The notes beneath the pieces are model-generated. The model searched no databases, was not told the origin of the DNA, and saw only the letters and a program-made list of their open reading frames with translations. Source: Alphaproteobacteria bacterium (lineage in GTDB: Bacteria > Planctomycetota > Phycisphaerae > UBA1845). Taken from it: a DNA stretch of 42,130 nt. The position numbers and the translations under genes were made by a program. Positions 16,957-24,888 of the stretch are shown one piece after another. Each line of letters opens with the position of its first letter. The stretch's first letter is position 1. The stretch lies in assembly GCA_028285105.1 (NCBI GenBank), contig JANQQE010000033.1:1-42130 (forward strand), written 5' to 3'.

Positions 16957-17442
16957 TTAAGAGAGCCAGCCGAAGATCAGGCCGGCCAAACTTGAAACAA
17001 CCCACCAAATCAAGGCGCACCACAGCCAGATCCAACCGGCCAAGAGCGCCAGATAGATCGCGCCGGCCACGATGAAGCCGGCCAAAGCCAAAATGCCCCA
17101 AAGCACATACCCCACGACGATCAACACCGGTTTGATGACGATCCAGATGACACGAAGGATCGCTGCAACGATCGGCGTAAGAACGTCAACGATCTTGGCA
17201 ATCGCCTTCACGACGGGCGTTGTCACCCGTTTGGCTTGCTCGCTTACCCACCGTTTCGCCGCCTCAAACCAGGACGTACCCGTTGCGTCCGCACCGACTT
17301 CGGTTTGATTGATTGGATCGGACGAGCTCAATGCCGCCGCAGGCGCTTTCAATGGTTGCGCGTAGCGATGCGACAACGTCGACAAGACTGGAGGCACAGC
17401 CTGGTCATTCTCATGAACATCAGTGCGTTCAATTCGAATCAT
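16957..17442 (-). CDS. Small polytopic membrane protein, possible anchor of the coupling ATPase
   Basis: 161 aa. Residues 1-60 are polar; from about residue 73 to the end the protein is almost continuously hydrophobic, with three to four helices (LTPIVAAILRVIWIVI, PVLIVVGYVLWGILALAGFI, AGAIYLALLAGWIWLWCALI). It is very Trp-rich. It lies 20 nt before the anchorless coupling-ATPase gene and 14 nt after the VWA gene. A split VirD4 arrangement, with membrane part and motor part on separate chains, is a reasonable hypothesis that the sequence cannot prove. Confidence 0.65.
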   Translation of the reverse strand: MIRIERTDVHENDQAVPPVLSTLSHRYAQPLKAPAAALSSSDPINQTEVGADATGTSWFEAAKRWVSEQAKRVTTPVVKAIAKIVDVLTPIVAAILRVIWIVIKPVLIVVGYVLWGILALAGFIVAGAIYLALLAGWIWLWCALIWWVVSSLAGLIFGWLS

Positions 17443-17456
17443 GATCCTTCACCGAG

Positions 17457-18470
17457 TTAACTGTCTTTCGATCCGATCACAGCCTCGATCACCGTGGCTG
17501 CGATCTGCGACACGTCATCCGAATACATGCCGTTTTTGCCGGCGATGCTGGCCATGCCCTTGAAGAACGCGATCGTTCGGGTGTTTTGGTTGTTGCTGTC
17601 CGCAAACAGAAACAAAGCCTGGTGAAATGCCGACCTCGCGCAAAACCGCCTGAAGTCTTCGCGCATTCGGGCGGCAATCGCTTCATCATTGCCCCGTTCC
17701 CATGGGCCAACGTCGCCGATGAGCACCAGGACTTTGCGGTTTGAAGAATTGGTCTGTGCCAACATCTGCAGGCCCGCATTGAAGCCCGCCTCGATGTTGG
17801 CACCACCGCTTCCGTCCGAACAAGATGGATCGAATTGCTTCAACTGGGCCATGCCCCGACTGACACGGCCGTACTGCGTCGGTTCGATTGCGGTCAACGG
17901 GAACCGACAGACGCCACCCTCATAGAACACCAGTCCAATCCGGAATTCCGGGCAGATGCGCGATCCGACTTCGGCGATCGAGTACACCGAACCCCTTATG
18001 GCATCTTGATGCTCTGTCATGCTTCCGGTTGAATCGACGATCACGACTACGTCTGTTGGCGTTGTTGTAATGTCGCCAGCACTGGAATTGGTTTGGTTGA
18101 GCGCCTCGCGCATCGTTTGCAGCCGCGCTTCGGCATCCTTGAGATCAAGAGCCTTCTCTTTGGCTTCCCGTTCATTTGCGTCTCGATCTCGGCGCGCGAT
18201 TTCCAGCGCATCAGTGGCAGCATTCAGTTCGCCTTCGACTTCCTTCTTCTCGCGGTCGATGTCGGCGACCTGGCCATTCAAGCCATTGATCGTGTCCTGC
18301 AATTCCTCGGCCTCCGCGCGGCTGACGTCAGGAACGCCGATCATCACCATTGCCGTCATGAGAATCAGCAGGATGACGCCCAAGACGCCCATCAGCAGGT
18401 CGTTCATCATCATGCTTGAGTCGTCCGTTTGATCCTGTTCGTTTTCGTGTAGGAATTCCAAGTCCCTCAT
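17457..18470 (-). CDS. TolR/MotB-like membrane protein with von Willebrand A domain
   Basis: 337 aa, GGAG 10 nt before ATG. Residues 1-23 are polar and acidic. A single helix (24-46, NDLLMGVLGVILLILMTA) begins with Asp24, the position and context of the proton-carrying Asp in ExbD/TolR/MotB. Residues 50-130 are a coiled coil. Residues 140-330 are a VWA domain with MIDAS motif DSTGSM (Asp146, Thr148, Ser150) and a DVGPW late motif. The usual peptidoglycan-binding OmpA domain is replaced by VWA, so the rotor/stator output would act on a protein ligand rather than the wall. It follows the MotA/TolQ-like gene with a long overlap. Confidence 0.8.
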   Translation of the reverse strand: MRDLEFLHENEQDQTDDSSMMMNDLLMGVLGVILLILMTAMVMIGVPDVSRAEAEELQDTINGLNGQVADIDREKKEVEGELNAATDALEIARRDRDANEREAKEKALDLKDAEARLQTMREALNQTNSSAGDITTTPTDVVVIVDSTGSMTEHQDAIRGSVYSIAEVGSRICPEFRIGLVFYEGGVCRFPLTAIEPTQYGRVSRGMAQLKQFDPSCSDGSGGANIEAGFNAGLQMLAQTNSSNRKVLVLIGDVGPWERGNDEAIAARMREDFRRFCARSAFHQALFLFADSNNQNTRTIAFFKGMASIAGKNGMYSDDVSQIAATVIEAVIGSKDS

Positions 18471-19260
18471 TGCGCTTCAACTCCTTGTTTCTGCCGGCAC
18501 GTCGAAACGCCGGCATGACATACACGTTCATTGACTCCAGAAAACTCGCGCAGATTTGATTTACGGATTGACGGTGTGATCCGGACAAGCCGGAAAGGAC
18601 GATGTTGGCCACGATGCCGGCGAGCGTTGTCAGAAACGCCGTGCCCAAATCGCCGAGTGGGCCTCCGTCCTTGAACATCTCAACCATCAGTTCGGGACCG
18701 CCTTTGCCTTCGGCTGCGGTCACCGCCCTACCCATCGCCGGCAACATCAACGCCAGGCCCGCTACGGTCCCGATCATTCCGCATTGCAAGCAAAGTCGGC
18801 CAGCTTGCTGGACGCGCTCCGCGATGCCGTTCATTCGGGATTTAAGCAGCGCGATGAGTACGGTTTCGTCCACCGAGTTGGGATCGACGCGATACTGTTC
18901 GTTGACGCTGCGCAAAACACGAAGCAAACCGCCGCGCTGCCCTTCCCGTTGTTCAACAACCTCCCAGACGGGCTCGGTCTCGCATTGCTTCAGCAGGCGC
19001 TTGCCTTTGACCGCCTCAACTGCGTTTGAAAATGACCCGATGAACGACAGGCAGAATCCGTACACAAACACTGCAGCGATCACGGTTAGCAGTGCGTTTC
19101 GGAGAATATCGCCTCCGTGCTCATACGACCCGGTGACGTACATCACGCCAATCGCGGCCAGCACCAAAACCCACAGCAGTCGTCCGAAAACCTTGAACGC
19201 CCCGACGGGTTTGATGATCGTCATCCGCTTCTTTTTGCTTCTAAATCGAAATAATTTCAT
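18328..19260 (-). CDS. MotA/TolQ/ExbB-family proton channel protein
   Basis: 310 aa from ATG at 19260. Four membrane helices (about 24-43, 55-77, 156-176, 204-226) flank a cytoplasmic loop of about 80 residues, the standard family layout. The paired late helices carry GMIGTVAGLALML and LGTAFLTTLAGIVANIVLS, matching the MotA_ExbB signature. With the downstream TolR-like partner it would form a proton-driven motor. The C-terminal about 47 residues are Arg/Gly/Asp-rich and are encoded by the 143 nt that overlap the VWA gene; they are unlike family members and may be a by-product of the overlap. The gene belongs to the same run as the coupling ATPase. Confidence 0.85.
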   Translation of the reverse strand: MKLFRFRSKKKRMTIIKPVGAFKVFGRLLWVLVLAAIGVMYVTGSYEHGGDILRNALLTVIAAVFVYGFCLSFIGSFSNAVEAVKGKRLLKQCETEPVWEVVEQREGQRGGLLRVLRSVNEQYRVDPNSVDETVLIALLKSRMNGIAERVQQAGRLCLQCGMIGTVAGLALMLPAMGRAVTAAEGKGGPELMVEMFKDGGPLGDLGTAFLTTLAGIVANIVLSGLSGSHRQSVNQICASFLESMNVYVMPAFRRAGRNKELKRNEGLGIPTRKRTGSNGRLKHDDERPADGRLGRHPADSHDGNGDDRRS

Positions 19261-19454
19261 GTTCGACCTATACTCCTCGAAAGAATGAAGAAGGGACGCG
19301 CGCACCGACACCCGTTCGGTGGTGAGCATCGCTTTCCAACCGTGACCTTGAATCGCTGTGAGCTTCCCGGCTGCGGGCGATTCATGGTGTCTTCGGGGCC
19401 GGACGCGCGCCCTTCGCTTTCGTTTAGTTCGGGCTCCTTAAGCCCGACAACTAT

Positions 19455-19625
19455 CTAGACATGGAAATTGACCGGCTGTGACACCGACGGCGCACAGCCA
19501 CCTTTTTTCTTGATCTCCTCCAGGATCGAACCCAAAAATCCGACCAACAGAATCAAGAAAAAGATCACGCCCAGCACATGGAAAAAAGCAGGGCGACGGA
19601 ATCGTTTGTTCTTGCTCGCATTCAT
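19455..19625 (-). CDS. Small single-helix membrane protein (56 aa)
   Basis: Begins MNASKNKRFRRPAFF, then one strongly hydrophobic helix (about residues 13-35), then a short tail with one Cys. GAGGAG lies 9 nt before the ATG. It is below the size usually called automatically. It is the first gene of the minus-strand run leading to the MotA/TolQ-like gene about 195 nt downstream. Single-helix partners with a basic N-terminus are common in proton-motor and conjugation complexes; the actual role is unknown. Confidence 0.65.
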   Translation of the reverse strand: MNASKNKRFRRPAFFHVLGVIFFLILLVGFLGSILEEIKKKGGCAPSVSQPVNFHV

Positions 19626-19729
19626 CTTTCTGATCTCCTCAATTCAAAACCAGTCACCAATTAAACTTGGGCGGCCGAGTACACCGCTTCAGAACCCGTA
19701 TATCTAAATGCGGACCCAGTCCGCTGATC

Positions 19730-20161
19730 TTATCTAGGTGAACGTGTTGGCCTTGCGAGTCGCAAACCGTCGGCAAACTTTTCTGGCATTTGAACTATGC
19801 GTGAAGGATGCCTTGCAATACCACCGATTCTGACCCGAGTGCTACCGCCGGTACGAAGAAGCAGACCGCCACAAACCTTCATCGTTAGCAATCCTGCGAA
19901 CCCCGTCTCCGTGTTTTGGATTGCCAGTCGATACGTTTTCAGCACGTTGTTGATCATCTTCAACCGCCGGCGCCTTTCGTCCTTCGTAGCAGACCGATCT
20001 CTCTTGAAGTCTTCTACGTGTCCTTCCAACGTGCGAATGTCGTCTGGGCTCAATTGCGGAACGACGCGCGCACAATACCCGTCAAGCGTCTCAAACGCCC
20101 CTTCACTGTCCGGCTTGGTATTGAGGTTGAAGTTATTTTCGATGTGCGAATTCGTATCCAT
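19730..20161 (-). CDS. Hypothetical soluble protein
   Basis: 143 aa from ATG at 20161 (an upstream in-frame start at 20197 would add 12 residues); neither has a strong ribosome site. The N-terminal half is acidic and helical (SPDDIRTLEGHVEDFKRDR), the middle is basic (KDERRRRLKMINNVLKTYRL), and the C-terminus is Gly/Arg-rich. No known motif. It sits between the small membrane protein gene and the 209-aa gene on the same strand. Confidence 0.5.
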   Translation of the reverse strand: MDTNSHIENNFNLNTKPDSEGAFETLDGYCARVVPQLSPDDIRTLEGHVEDFKRDRSATKDERRRRLKMINNVLKTYRLAIQNTETGFAGLLTMKVCGGLLLRTGGSTRVRIGGIARHPSRIVQMPEKFADGLRLARPTRSPR

Positions 20162-20336
20162 CGACAACAAGTGCCACGTTATGGCATTCGAAGTCAAACA
20201 AAAACAAACCCGCTGACTAACAAGGACCTCAGATTACTCTACCCGTACAAATCCCACATCCACGTTGAAAACCATGGAACCCACGACATCCCAAATCAAA
20301 ACCAATCTCGAGAAACCTGGCGCGGTCGTGCTTCCT

Positions 20337-20960
20337 CTAAACTTCGGTCAATTCGGCGCGCCGGCCGTTTTCGACATGCTCGCCACCGTCGGTGCATTCC
20401 AGCAACTTACCACTGTGACCGTCGAATGCCCTGTTCCAGCCGACTTCGGTACAGGTCAGCGTGTCAGCACATCCAGTCAAGACGACCTTTGTCCGGATGA
20501 ACTCACCCAATGACGCCAAACCATCGTCGGAGTAAACGACAAGACTCAGATCGCGATCGCCTGACCCGTGCAGCACATACGCATTTGCGACGATCACATG
20601 CTCGCCGTACTCTTCATCAAGAACCCCGACGATGTAGTCAATCAGGGCTTTGATAGGTTCATTGCCCACATCGTGCCCTTTTTCTTTGAGTTCTTTCCAC
20701 AGCGCTGCGACGGCTGAGTGAATTAATTTCACGTCGATGAAGTATTGCCAATGAAATGCCGTGCAATACGGATTAACCCACCATCCCCTGAAGCCTTGGA
20801 ACATGCGAAGCACTTTCCGCACCGCGTCGTCGCTGTGCTCCAACTCCTCTGCCAGGGCCTGGGGACAAAGTGCATCTTTCTTTGAATTGCCCGAGACGCA
20901 ACGGATCGCGGCTCGGGCCACTTTTCGACGAAATTCGCTGCATTCTTCTTTGGTCGACAT
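20337..20960 (-). CDS. Hypothetical soluble protein
   Basis: 207 aa from ATG at 20960 (MSTKEECSEF), preceded by two AAAGG/GAAAGG sites; the frame is open to 21053. The N-terminal half is helical and basic (RRKVARAAIRCVSGNSKKD), and LAEELEHSDDAVRKVLRMF resembles a winged-helix turn. The C-terminal half alternates strands and helices (GEHVIVANAYVLHGSGDRDL, SLVVYSDDG). Four Cys cluster near the end. It is divergent from the primase-like gene. It may be a DNA-binding protein, with low certainty. Confidence 0.55.
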   Translation of the reverse strand: MSTKEECSEFRRKVARAAIRCVSGNSKKDALCPQALAEELEHSDDAVRKVLRMFQGFRGWWVNPYCTAFHWQYFIDVKLIHSAVAALWKELKEKGHDVGNEPIKALIDYIVGVLDEEYGEHVIVANAYVLHGSGDRDLSLVVYSDDGLASLGEFIRTKVVLTGCADTLTCTEVGWNRAFDGHSGKLLECTDGGEHVENGRRAELTEV

Positions 20961-21258
20961 CCTTTTCGCACCTTTCTTCTTTTGACTCGAATCTTTATTG
21001 AAACCTAAACTTGACGATTGATAGCCTAAGTGTAGCGTTGCCAGCGCTAGCAATCTATCAAAACATCTAAAAAACCGCTGTTTTTAGCGCAATTCTCAGT
21101 CATGGAATATGCCTGTGAAATAGCGGGTGGATGCGACTCCACCAATGCTGGGAATTATTGCGGCGAGAAATCTCAGTTTCGCTCGCGACATGCCAAGCTC
21201 GTGTGAAGCCTTCTTTCGACAAAGAATTGACCGGCAAACAACGCGCATCTTTCCATGA

Positions 21259-22251
21259 ATGGGTCGAATGCGCTATGCTCGAGCGATGAAATACGATGCC
21301 GAAGAACTCGAACGGTTTAAGACGCTGAACTTCGTCGAATATGCTTTTATTTTAGGCTATTCTGTCGATTCGGCATCGTCGAGCCGTCGCAGTGTCACAA
21401 TGCGACACCCAAATGGGGACAAAATCATCATCGCGCGACAGGCCAACAACCATTGGACATACTTTGCGGTACACGATCCAACCGATCACGGAACGATCAT
21501 CGATTTCTGTCAGAGGCGAACCGGCGGGAATTTGGGGCAAGTCCGCAAGACGCTTCGGGAATTCTTGGGCTCAACCCCCCTACCCGACCGTCGCGCTGAA
21601 TCAGTGCAATTGCAGCCCGTTAGGCGCGACTACGTTGCCCTGAGGGCAAAGTTTGAAGGCATGCAATCACTTGCCGGCCACCGCTCCTACTTGGTCGATG
21701 AACGCTTTATTCCCATGGCCCTACTCACCTCACCGCGTTTCGCCGGCACCGTGCGCATCGACGATCGTGGTGCCGCGATATTTCCACATACGGACAACGT
21801 CGGCGACCTCACCGGCTGGGAAATCAAAAACACCGGTGGTTTCTCTGGGTTTGCTCCCGGAGGCACGAAATCCCTCTGGCGGTCCGCGTTCAACATCAAA
21901 GATCGACGCCTGGTTGTTGCTGAGTCTGCCATCGATGGGCTCTCGTATGCGGCTTTGTTCCCCGACGATCATGCCCGTTACGTTTCGATTGCCGGCAGGA
22001 TGAATCCCGATCAACCCGCCCTACTCACCTCAGTCATCCAATCCATGCAACCCGGATCAATGGTCGTTGCCGCCGTGGACAATGACGACGCCGGCCACGA
22101 AATGGCCGATCAATTCAAAACGCTCGTAATTGCGTCAGGACGGCTGGAGGGCGCGTTTGAGCTTCGGGGCCCAGATTCGGCGGGCGACGACTGGAACGCG
22201 GTCCTGGGCAAACGTCGGGCCAGGACTCAGCATCGTGGGTTTGAGCGATGA
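21259..22251 (+). CDS. Primase-like protein with DUF3991-type and Toprim domains
   Basis: 330 aa (ATG at 21286 is an alternative start). Residues about 20-105 match the DUF3991 type found before Toprim_2 in plasmid and phage primases (YFAVHDPTDHGTIIDFCQRR). The zinc ribbon of DnaG is missing. The Toprim domain has Glu222 (VVAESAIDGLSYAAL) and Asp274/Asp276 (AVDNDDAGHEMAD). Such proteins prime plasmid DNA or the strand that enters after mobilization. The stop overlaps the start of the GIY-YIG gene (ATGA), so both are made together. Confidence 0.82.
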   Translation: MGRMRYARAMKYDAEELERFKTLNFVEYAFILGYSVDSASSSRRSVTMRHPNGDKIIIARQANNHWTYFAVHDPTDHGTIIDFCQRRTGGNLGQVRKTLREFLGSTPLPDRRAESVQLQPVRRDYVALRAKFEGMQSLAGHRSYLVDERFIPMALLTSPRFAGTVRIDDRGAAIFPHTDNVGDLTGWEIKNTGGFSGFAPGGTKSLWRSAFNIKDRRLVVAESAIDGLSYAALFPDDHARYVSIAGRMNPDQPALLTSVIQSMQPGSMVVAAVDNDDAGHEMADQFKTLVIASGRLEGAFELRGPDSAGDDWNAVLGKRRARTQHRGFER

Positions 22252-22562
22252 CCCGGCCGCGACTTCCGCGCTTTTGGGTCTATCTCTTGATCGAACGAGA
22301 AGCCGGCGTCACCTATGCCGGCAAGACAGGCGATCTTCGCCGCCGTTTCAAAGAACACAACGCAGAGAATAACAAAGGCTGGACACGCGGTCGGCAGTGG
22401 CACTTGCTCGCGGTGAAGTGTTTCATCGATCGCGATTCCGCAATCCTATTTGAGCGTCAGATCAAGACCAGCAAGTTTGACAAGCCCAACTGGATCAAAC
22501 GTGAACGCCAACGCCTTCGCGAGCTCTGCCGCCGTCACGACATCCCCCACCGCCTGGCTTGA
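22248..22562 (+). CDS. GIY-YIG nuclease-domain protein
   Basis: 104 aa, a single GIY-YIG domain of the YhbQ/Slx1-like size class. The signature strands are WVYLLIE and TYAGKT, followed by the catalytic-type Arg in DLRRRFKEHN and the Glu in LFERQIK. The Gly-Ile-Tyr part is degenerate (VYLL in place of GIY). These nucleases cut branched or damaged DNA. Overlap with the Toprim gene by 4 nt suggests joint action on replication or transfer intermediates. Confidence 0.82.
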   Translation: MTRPRLPRFWVYLLIEREAGVTYAGKTGDLRRRFKEHNAENNKGWTRGRQWHLLAVKCFIDRDSAILFERQIKTSKFDKPNWIKRERQRLRELCRRHDIPHRLA

Positions 22563-22610
22563 TCGCGTTACTGCGGCCGCCAGGGGTTATTTGTATTACA
22601 TTAATAACTT

Positions 22611-22627
22611 ATCTATTATCGATAGAT
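22611..22627. promoter_or_regulatory. Dyad upstream of the small membrane protein and LysR genes
   Basis: ATCTAT-N5-ATAGAT, an AT-rich dyad of the size bound by LysR-type dimers, in an AT-rich intergenic stretch. It lies about 115 bp before the gene at 22728, which runs into the LysR-type gene. A self-controlled operator is plausible but only inferred. Confidence 0.35.
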
Positions 22628-22727
22628 TGGGTTATAAATCAATCCAAGGCAACTATGTGGTATATTGGGAATGGAGGCGAAAAGCACCGTTGCTGATTTG
22701 TTTGTCGAACAGAAAGGTGATTTTCCC

Positions 22728-22934
22728 ATGTCATTCCCCCTGTACATCCTGCTCCAACTTTGGAATTGTGGCCAATTCCGCTTTGCGTTCGGCGGTGCCG
22801 CAACCATCAGTTTTGTTGATCAAGGATTCTGGCGTGCGGTTGCTTATGCAATGATCATTCTGGCGGTGATCCTTGCAGCAAGCAGCGTTGTGTACTACGC
22901 CATTTGTGCTCGTAACAATTCGCGACGAAGATAG
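22728..22934 (+). CDS. Small membrane protein ahead of the LysR gene
   Basis: 68 aa starting MSFPLYILLQLWNC, chosen for AAAGGTGA 7 nt upstream. One clear helix (about residues 38-61, AVAYAMIILAVILAASSVVY) is followed by a basic tail (ARNNSRRR); the N-terminal 15 residues are moderately hydrophobic. It ends 7 nt before the LysR gene, so they are likely one operon. Function unknown. Confidence 0.55.
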   Translation: MSFPLYILLQLWNCGQFRFAFGGAATISFVDQGFWRAVAYAMIILAVILAASSVVYYAICARNNSRRR

Positions 22935-22941
22935 ATGATCG

Positions 22942-23943
22942 ATGGGCAAGCAAACAAACGACATTCAAATTAAACATTTGCAGGCCTTCGCGGCCCTTGC
23001 CAAGCACCGCTATTCTCAGGCGGCCGCAAATCATCTTGGAATTAGTCAATCAGCGATATCGCACCGGCTCTCGTCATTCGAGAGCAACCTTTTGTTCAAC
23101 ATCAGAATTGACCAGAGGCAAGGTGCGCAATTTGCGCTTACGAAAGAAGGCGAAGAACTACTTGGTCCTGCTAAAGAAGTCGTTCGCTCATATGAACAAC
23201 TCTTGCGGAAAATCAAGAATATCGAAGAAACAACCGCCGAAAAGATAGTTCGCATCACTGGGGGTTTTGCAGCGACGCATTATTTGATGCCTCGACTGCT
23301 TTCATCCTTTCACCGAGAGCACGGCGATTACTTCATCGAAATAACCTGTTCCAAAAGCAGACCGAACGACATTGACGCGATTCTCTGCAAAGCGACCGAC
23401 ATCGCGATTCTCACTCAATCTTTGGTGTTCGACGATGAAGGATCAGTAAGAAAGGGTCTCTCGTCTCAGGCAAATCTGAATGATGTCGAAATTCATGAGT
23501 GGATTACTGACGAGTATCGGCTGGTGTGCAACGTGAACGATGAACTGGCCAAGCAAGAAGGCTTTGAGTGGAAGCAGATTGCCGACAAGCCCTTTTGGGA
23601 TGTCCTCGGCAGCGGTATCTTCGAAATTCTCAAGAAAGAAGCTAAGAAGCAAGGCATTAGGTTCATCCCGAAATTTATCGGGGAACTTCCAAGTGTTCGT
23701 GCAGTACTAGAGGCTGTTAGGGCTGGCTACGGTCTTGGTTTCGTCGCAACAGCGGTGGTCAGTCGATCCCATGTTCATTCCGCGCCACATAATGATGGTC
23801 TTAAATTCCTACCTTGCTTGGATGCCCCCATAAAACGTCAACTCGTTCTCGTCCGCCGCAATTCACACTCTGGGTCAGAGGCGATCGATGTTCTTTGGGA
23901 TTACATGATCGCTAACGCGAGCAGGATTGCGCCGCAAAAATGA
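22942..23943 (+). CDS. LysR-family transcriptional regulator
   Basis: 333 aa. The N-terminal winged helix (about 9-68) has the usual order: IKHLQAFAALAKHRYSQAAA, then HLGISQSAISHRLSSFE and the TKEGEELL wing. Residues 95-310 form the periplasmic-binding-like effector domain (VRAVLEAVRAGYGLGFVATA near 255). LysR proteins usually act on a divergent or adjacent gene; here the only close neighbour is the small membrane protein upstream. The real target may lie elsewhere on the plasmid or in the host. The effector is unknown. Confidence 0.93.
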   Translation: MGKQTNDIQIKHLQAFAALAKHRYSQAAANHLGISQSAISHRLSSFESNLLFNIRIDQRQGAQFALTKEGEELLGPAKEVVRSYEQLLRKIKNIEETTAEKIVRITGGFAATHYLMPRLLSSFHREHGDYFIEITCSKSRPNDIDAILCKATDIAILTQSLVFDDEGSVRKGLSSQANLNDVEIHEWITDEYRLVCNVNDELAKQEGFEWKQIADKPFWDVLGSGIFEILKKEAKKQGIRFIPKFIGELPSVRAVLEAVRAGYGLGFVATAVVSRSHVHSAPHNDGLKFLPCLDAPIKRQLVLVRRNSHSGSEAIDVLWDYMIANASRIAPQK

Positions 23944-23953
23944 TCCGGCAGCG

Positions 23954-24331
23954 CTACATTTCTTCGCGCGGTGTGAATGTCAGTTGTGGACGCCACCGGT
24001 CATACTCGGCGAAATTATCTATTTCACGCCACAACTTGTGGGCCAGCTCAGTGGCAATTTCCTTTCTATCCTGTGCCACGGAAAGCGATGCTTTCAGATC
24101 TTCGATGTCATCATGGAATTTCTTATCCGACACAAGACCTGAGACGTATTCACGCCGAATCCTGTTCAGATAGTCCATTAATGGATGTTGTCTGTCTGTT
24201 TGCTCTTTCGTCGCTTCCAGAAAGTGCGGCCATAGATCTTCGCGGCTGGCGTCCACAATTGTCCGAACGACATTCATTAACCGTTCAACTGGGTCTTCAA
24301 ACAATGGTCTTCTATGCTTTCCAGATTCCAT
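23954..24331 (-). CDS. Hypothetical helical protein
   Basis: 125 aa, convergent with the LysR gene (10 nt apart at the 3' ends). The sequence is charged and largely helical (EDLKASLSVAQDRKEIATEL), with no membrane segment and no recognised motif. An AGG directly before the ATG is a weak ribosome site. Real gene likely, function unknown. Confidence 0.5.
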   Translation of the reverse strand: MESGKHRRPLFEDPVERLMNVVRTIVDASREDLWPHFLEATKEQTDRQHPLMDYLNRIRREYVSGLVSDKKFHDDIEDLKASLSVAQDRKEIATELAHKLWREIDNFAEYDRWRPQLTFTPREEM

Positions 24332-24385
24332 CCTGCCCCACCGCGACCTAGAGGATAGCGCCTAATTCGCATGGGCGCAAGGCCA

Positions 24386-24661
24386 CTACTCAATGTGAGG
24401 TATTACGGCTGAATCCGGCGTATTCTGTTCAAAGCTAGGATGCTTAAGTTGAGGCCGATAAGGGTCGCGTTGAAACAGCACCGTGGCTTGAACGCCTTCA
24501 CGATCAGGCTCTATCCGCCCTTCCATTCGCACATCAGATGCGCTATCAAGAAACCGACGAATTGTTTTCATCCGTCCAGGTGTCGAAACCTGCTTCCTGA
24601 CATTCGACCTCATGGGTCGGATCGCATCGAATAAGCCGCCTCGGCGGTCAATAAGATGCAC
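24386..24661 (-). CDS. Small hypothetical protein
   Basis: 91 aa; a second ATG at 24613 would shorten it by 16. Arg-rich and polar (RSNVRKQVSTPGRMKTIRRF), no known motif, weak ribosome site. It ends about 55 nt before the start of the 125-aa gene on the same strand. Confidence 0.4.
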   Translation of the reverse strand: MHLIDRRGGLFDAIRPMRSNVRKQVSTPGRMKTIRRFLDSASDVRMEGRIEPDREGVQATVLFQRDPYRPQLKHPSFEQNTPDSAVIPHIE

Positions 24662-24717
24662 CTTTCGTCAGGAGGGTTTCGACGGTCCGACCCACCAAGT
24701 CGAAAGGAGTAGACTCA

Positions 24718-24876
24718 ATGCTGTTTTTTTGGGAAACATTGATTGGAAATGCGATCAACGACAATCCCCTACCACCCGCTCTGCTCGGCACGACGCCCAT
24801 TCCGCCATCACCGGACAACCCCAGGCGAATTCACGTCAATCTCTCACGTTATGGCGTTGTGGCCACAACGCCATAA
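24718..24876 (+). CDS. Small ORF (52 aa) ending in the partition palindrome
   Basis: AAAGGAG lies 8 nt before ATG. The peptide starts MLFFWETLIGNAIND, is Pro-rich in the middle (NPLPPALLGTTPIPPSPDNP), and its last codons lie within the 32-bp palindrome at 24847-24878. The strong ribosome site supports translation. The sequence resembles no known family. It is convergent with the parB-like gene. Confidence 0.4.
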   Translation: MLFFWETLIGNAINDNPLPPALLGTTPIPPSPDNPRRIHVNLSRYGVVATTP

Positions 24877-24878
24877 CG
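24847..24878. repeat. 32-bp perfect palindrome downstream of the partition operon
   Basis: All 32 bases are self-complementary around the centre 24862/24863. The core (24857-24868) is TTGTGGCCACAA, the same 12-mer repeated upstream of parA. It lies 10 bp past the stop of the parB-like gene. No T-run follows, so I favour a partition (centromere) site over a terminator, although it could fold in RNA. Confidence 0.75.
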
Positions 24879-24888
24879 ACACTACGCC

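Noticed and set aside
17457..19260. Zorya-type defence system (ZorA/ZorB)
   Set aside because: The channel protein lacks the long cytoplasmic tail of ZorA, the partner has a VWA instead of an OmpA-like domain, and no ZorC/D/E genes are near.
20265..20513. Plus-strand ORF of 82 aa
   Set aside because: It lies mostly inside the minus-strand 207-aa gene and has no good ribosome site. It is treated as a shadow frame.
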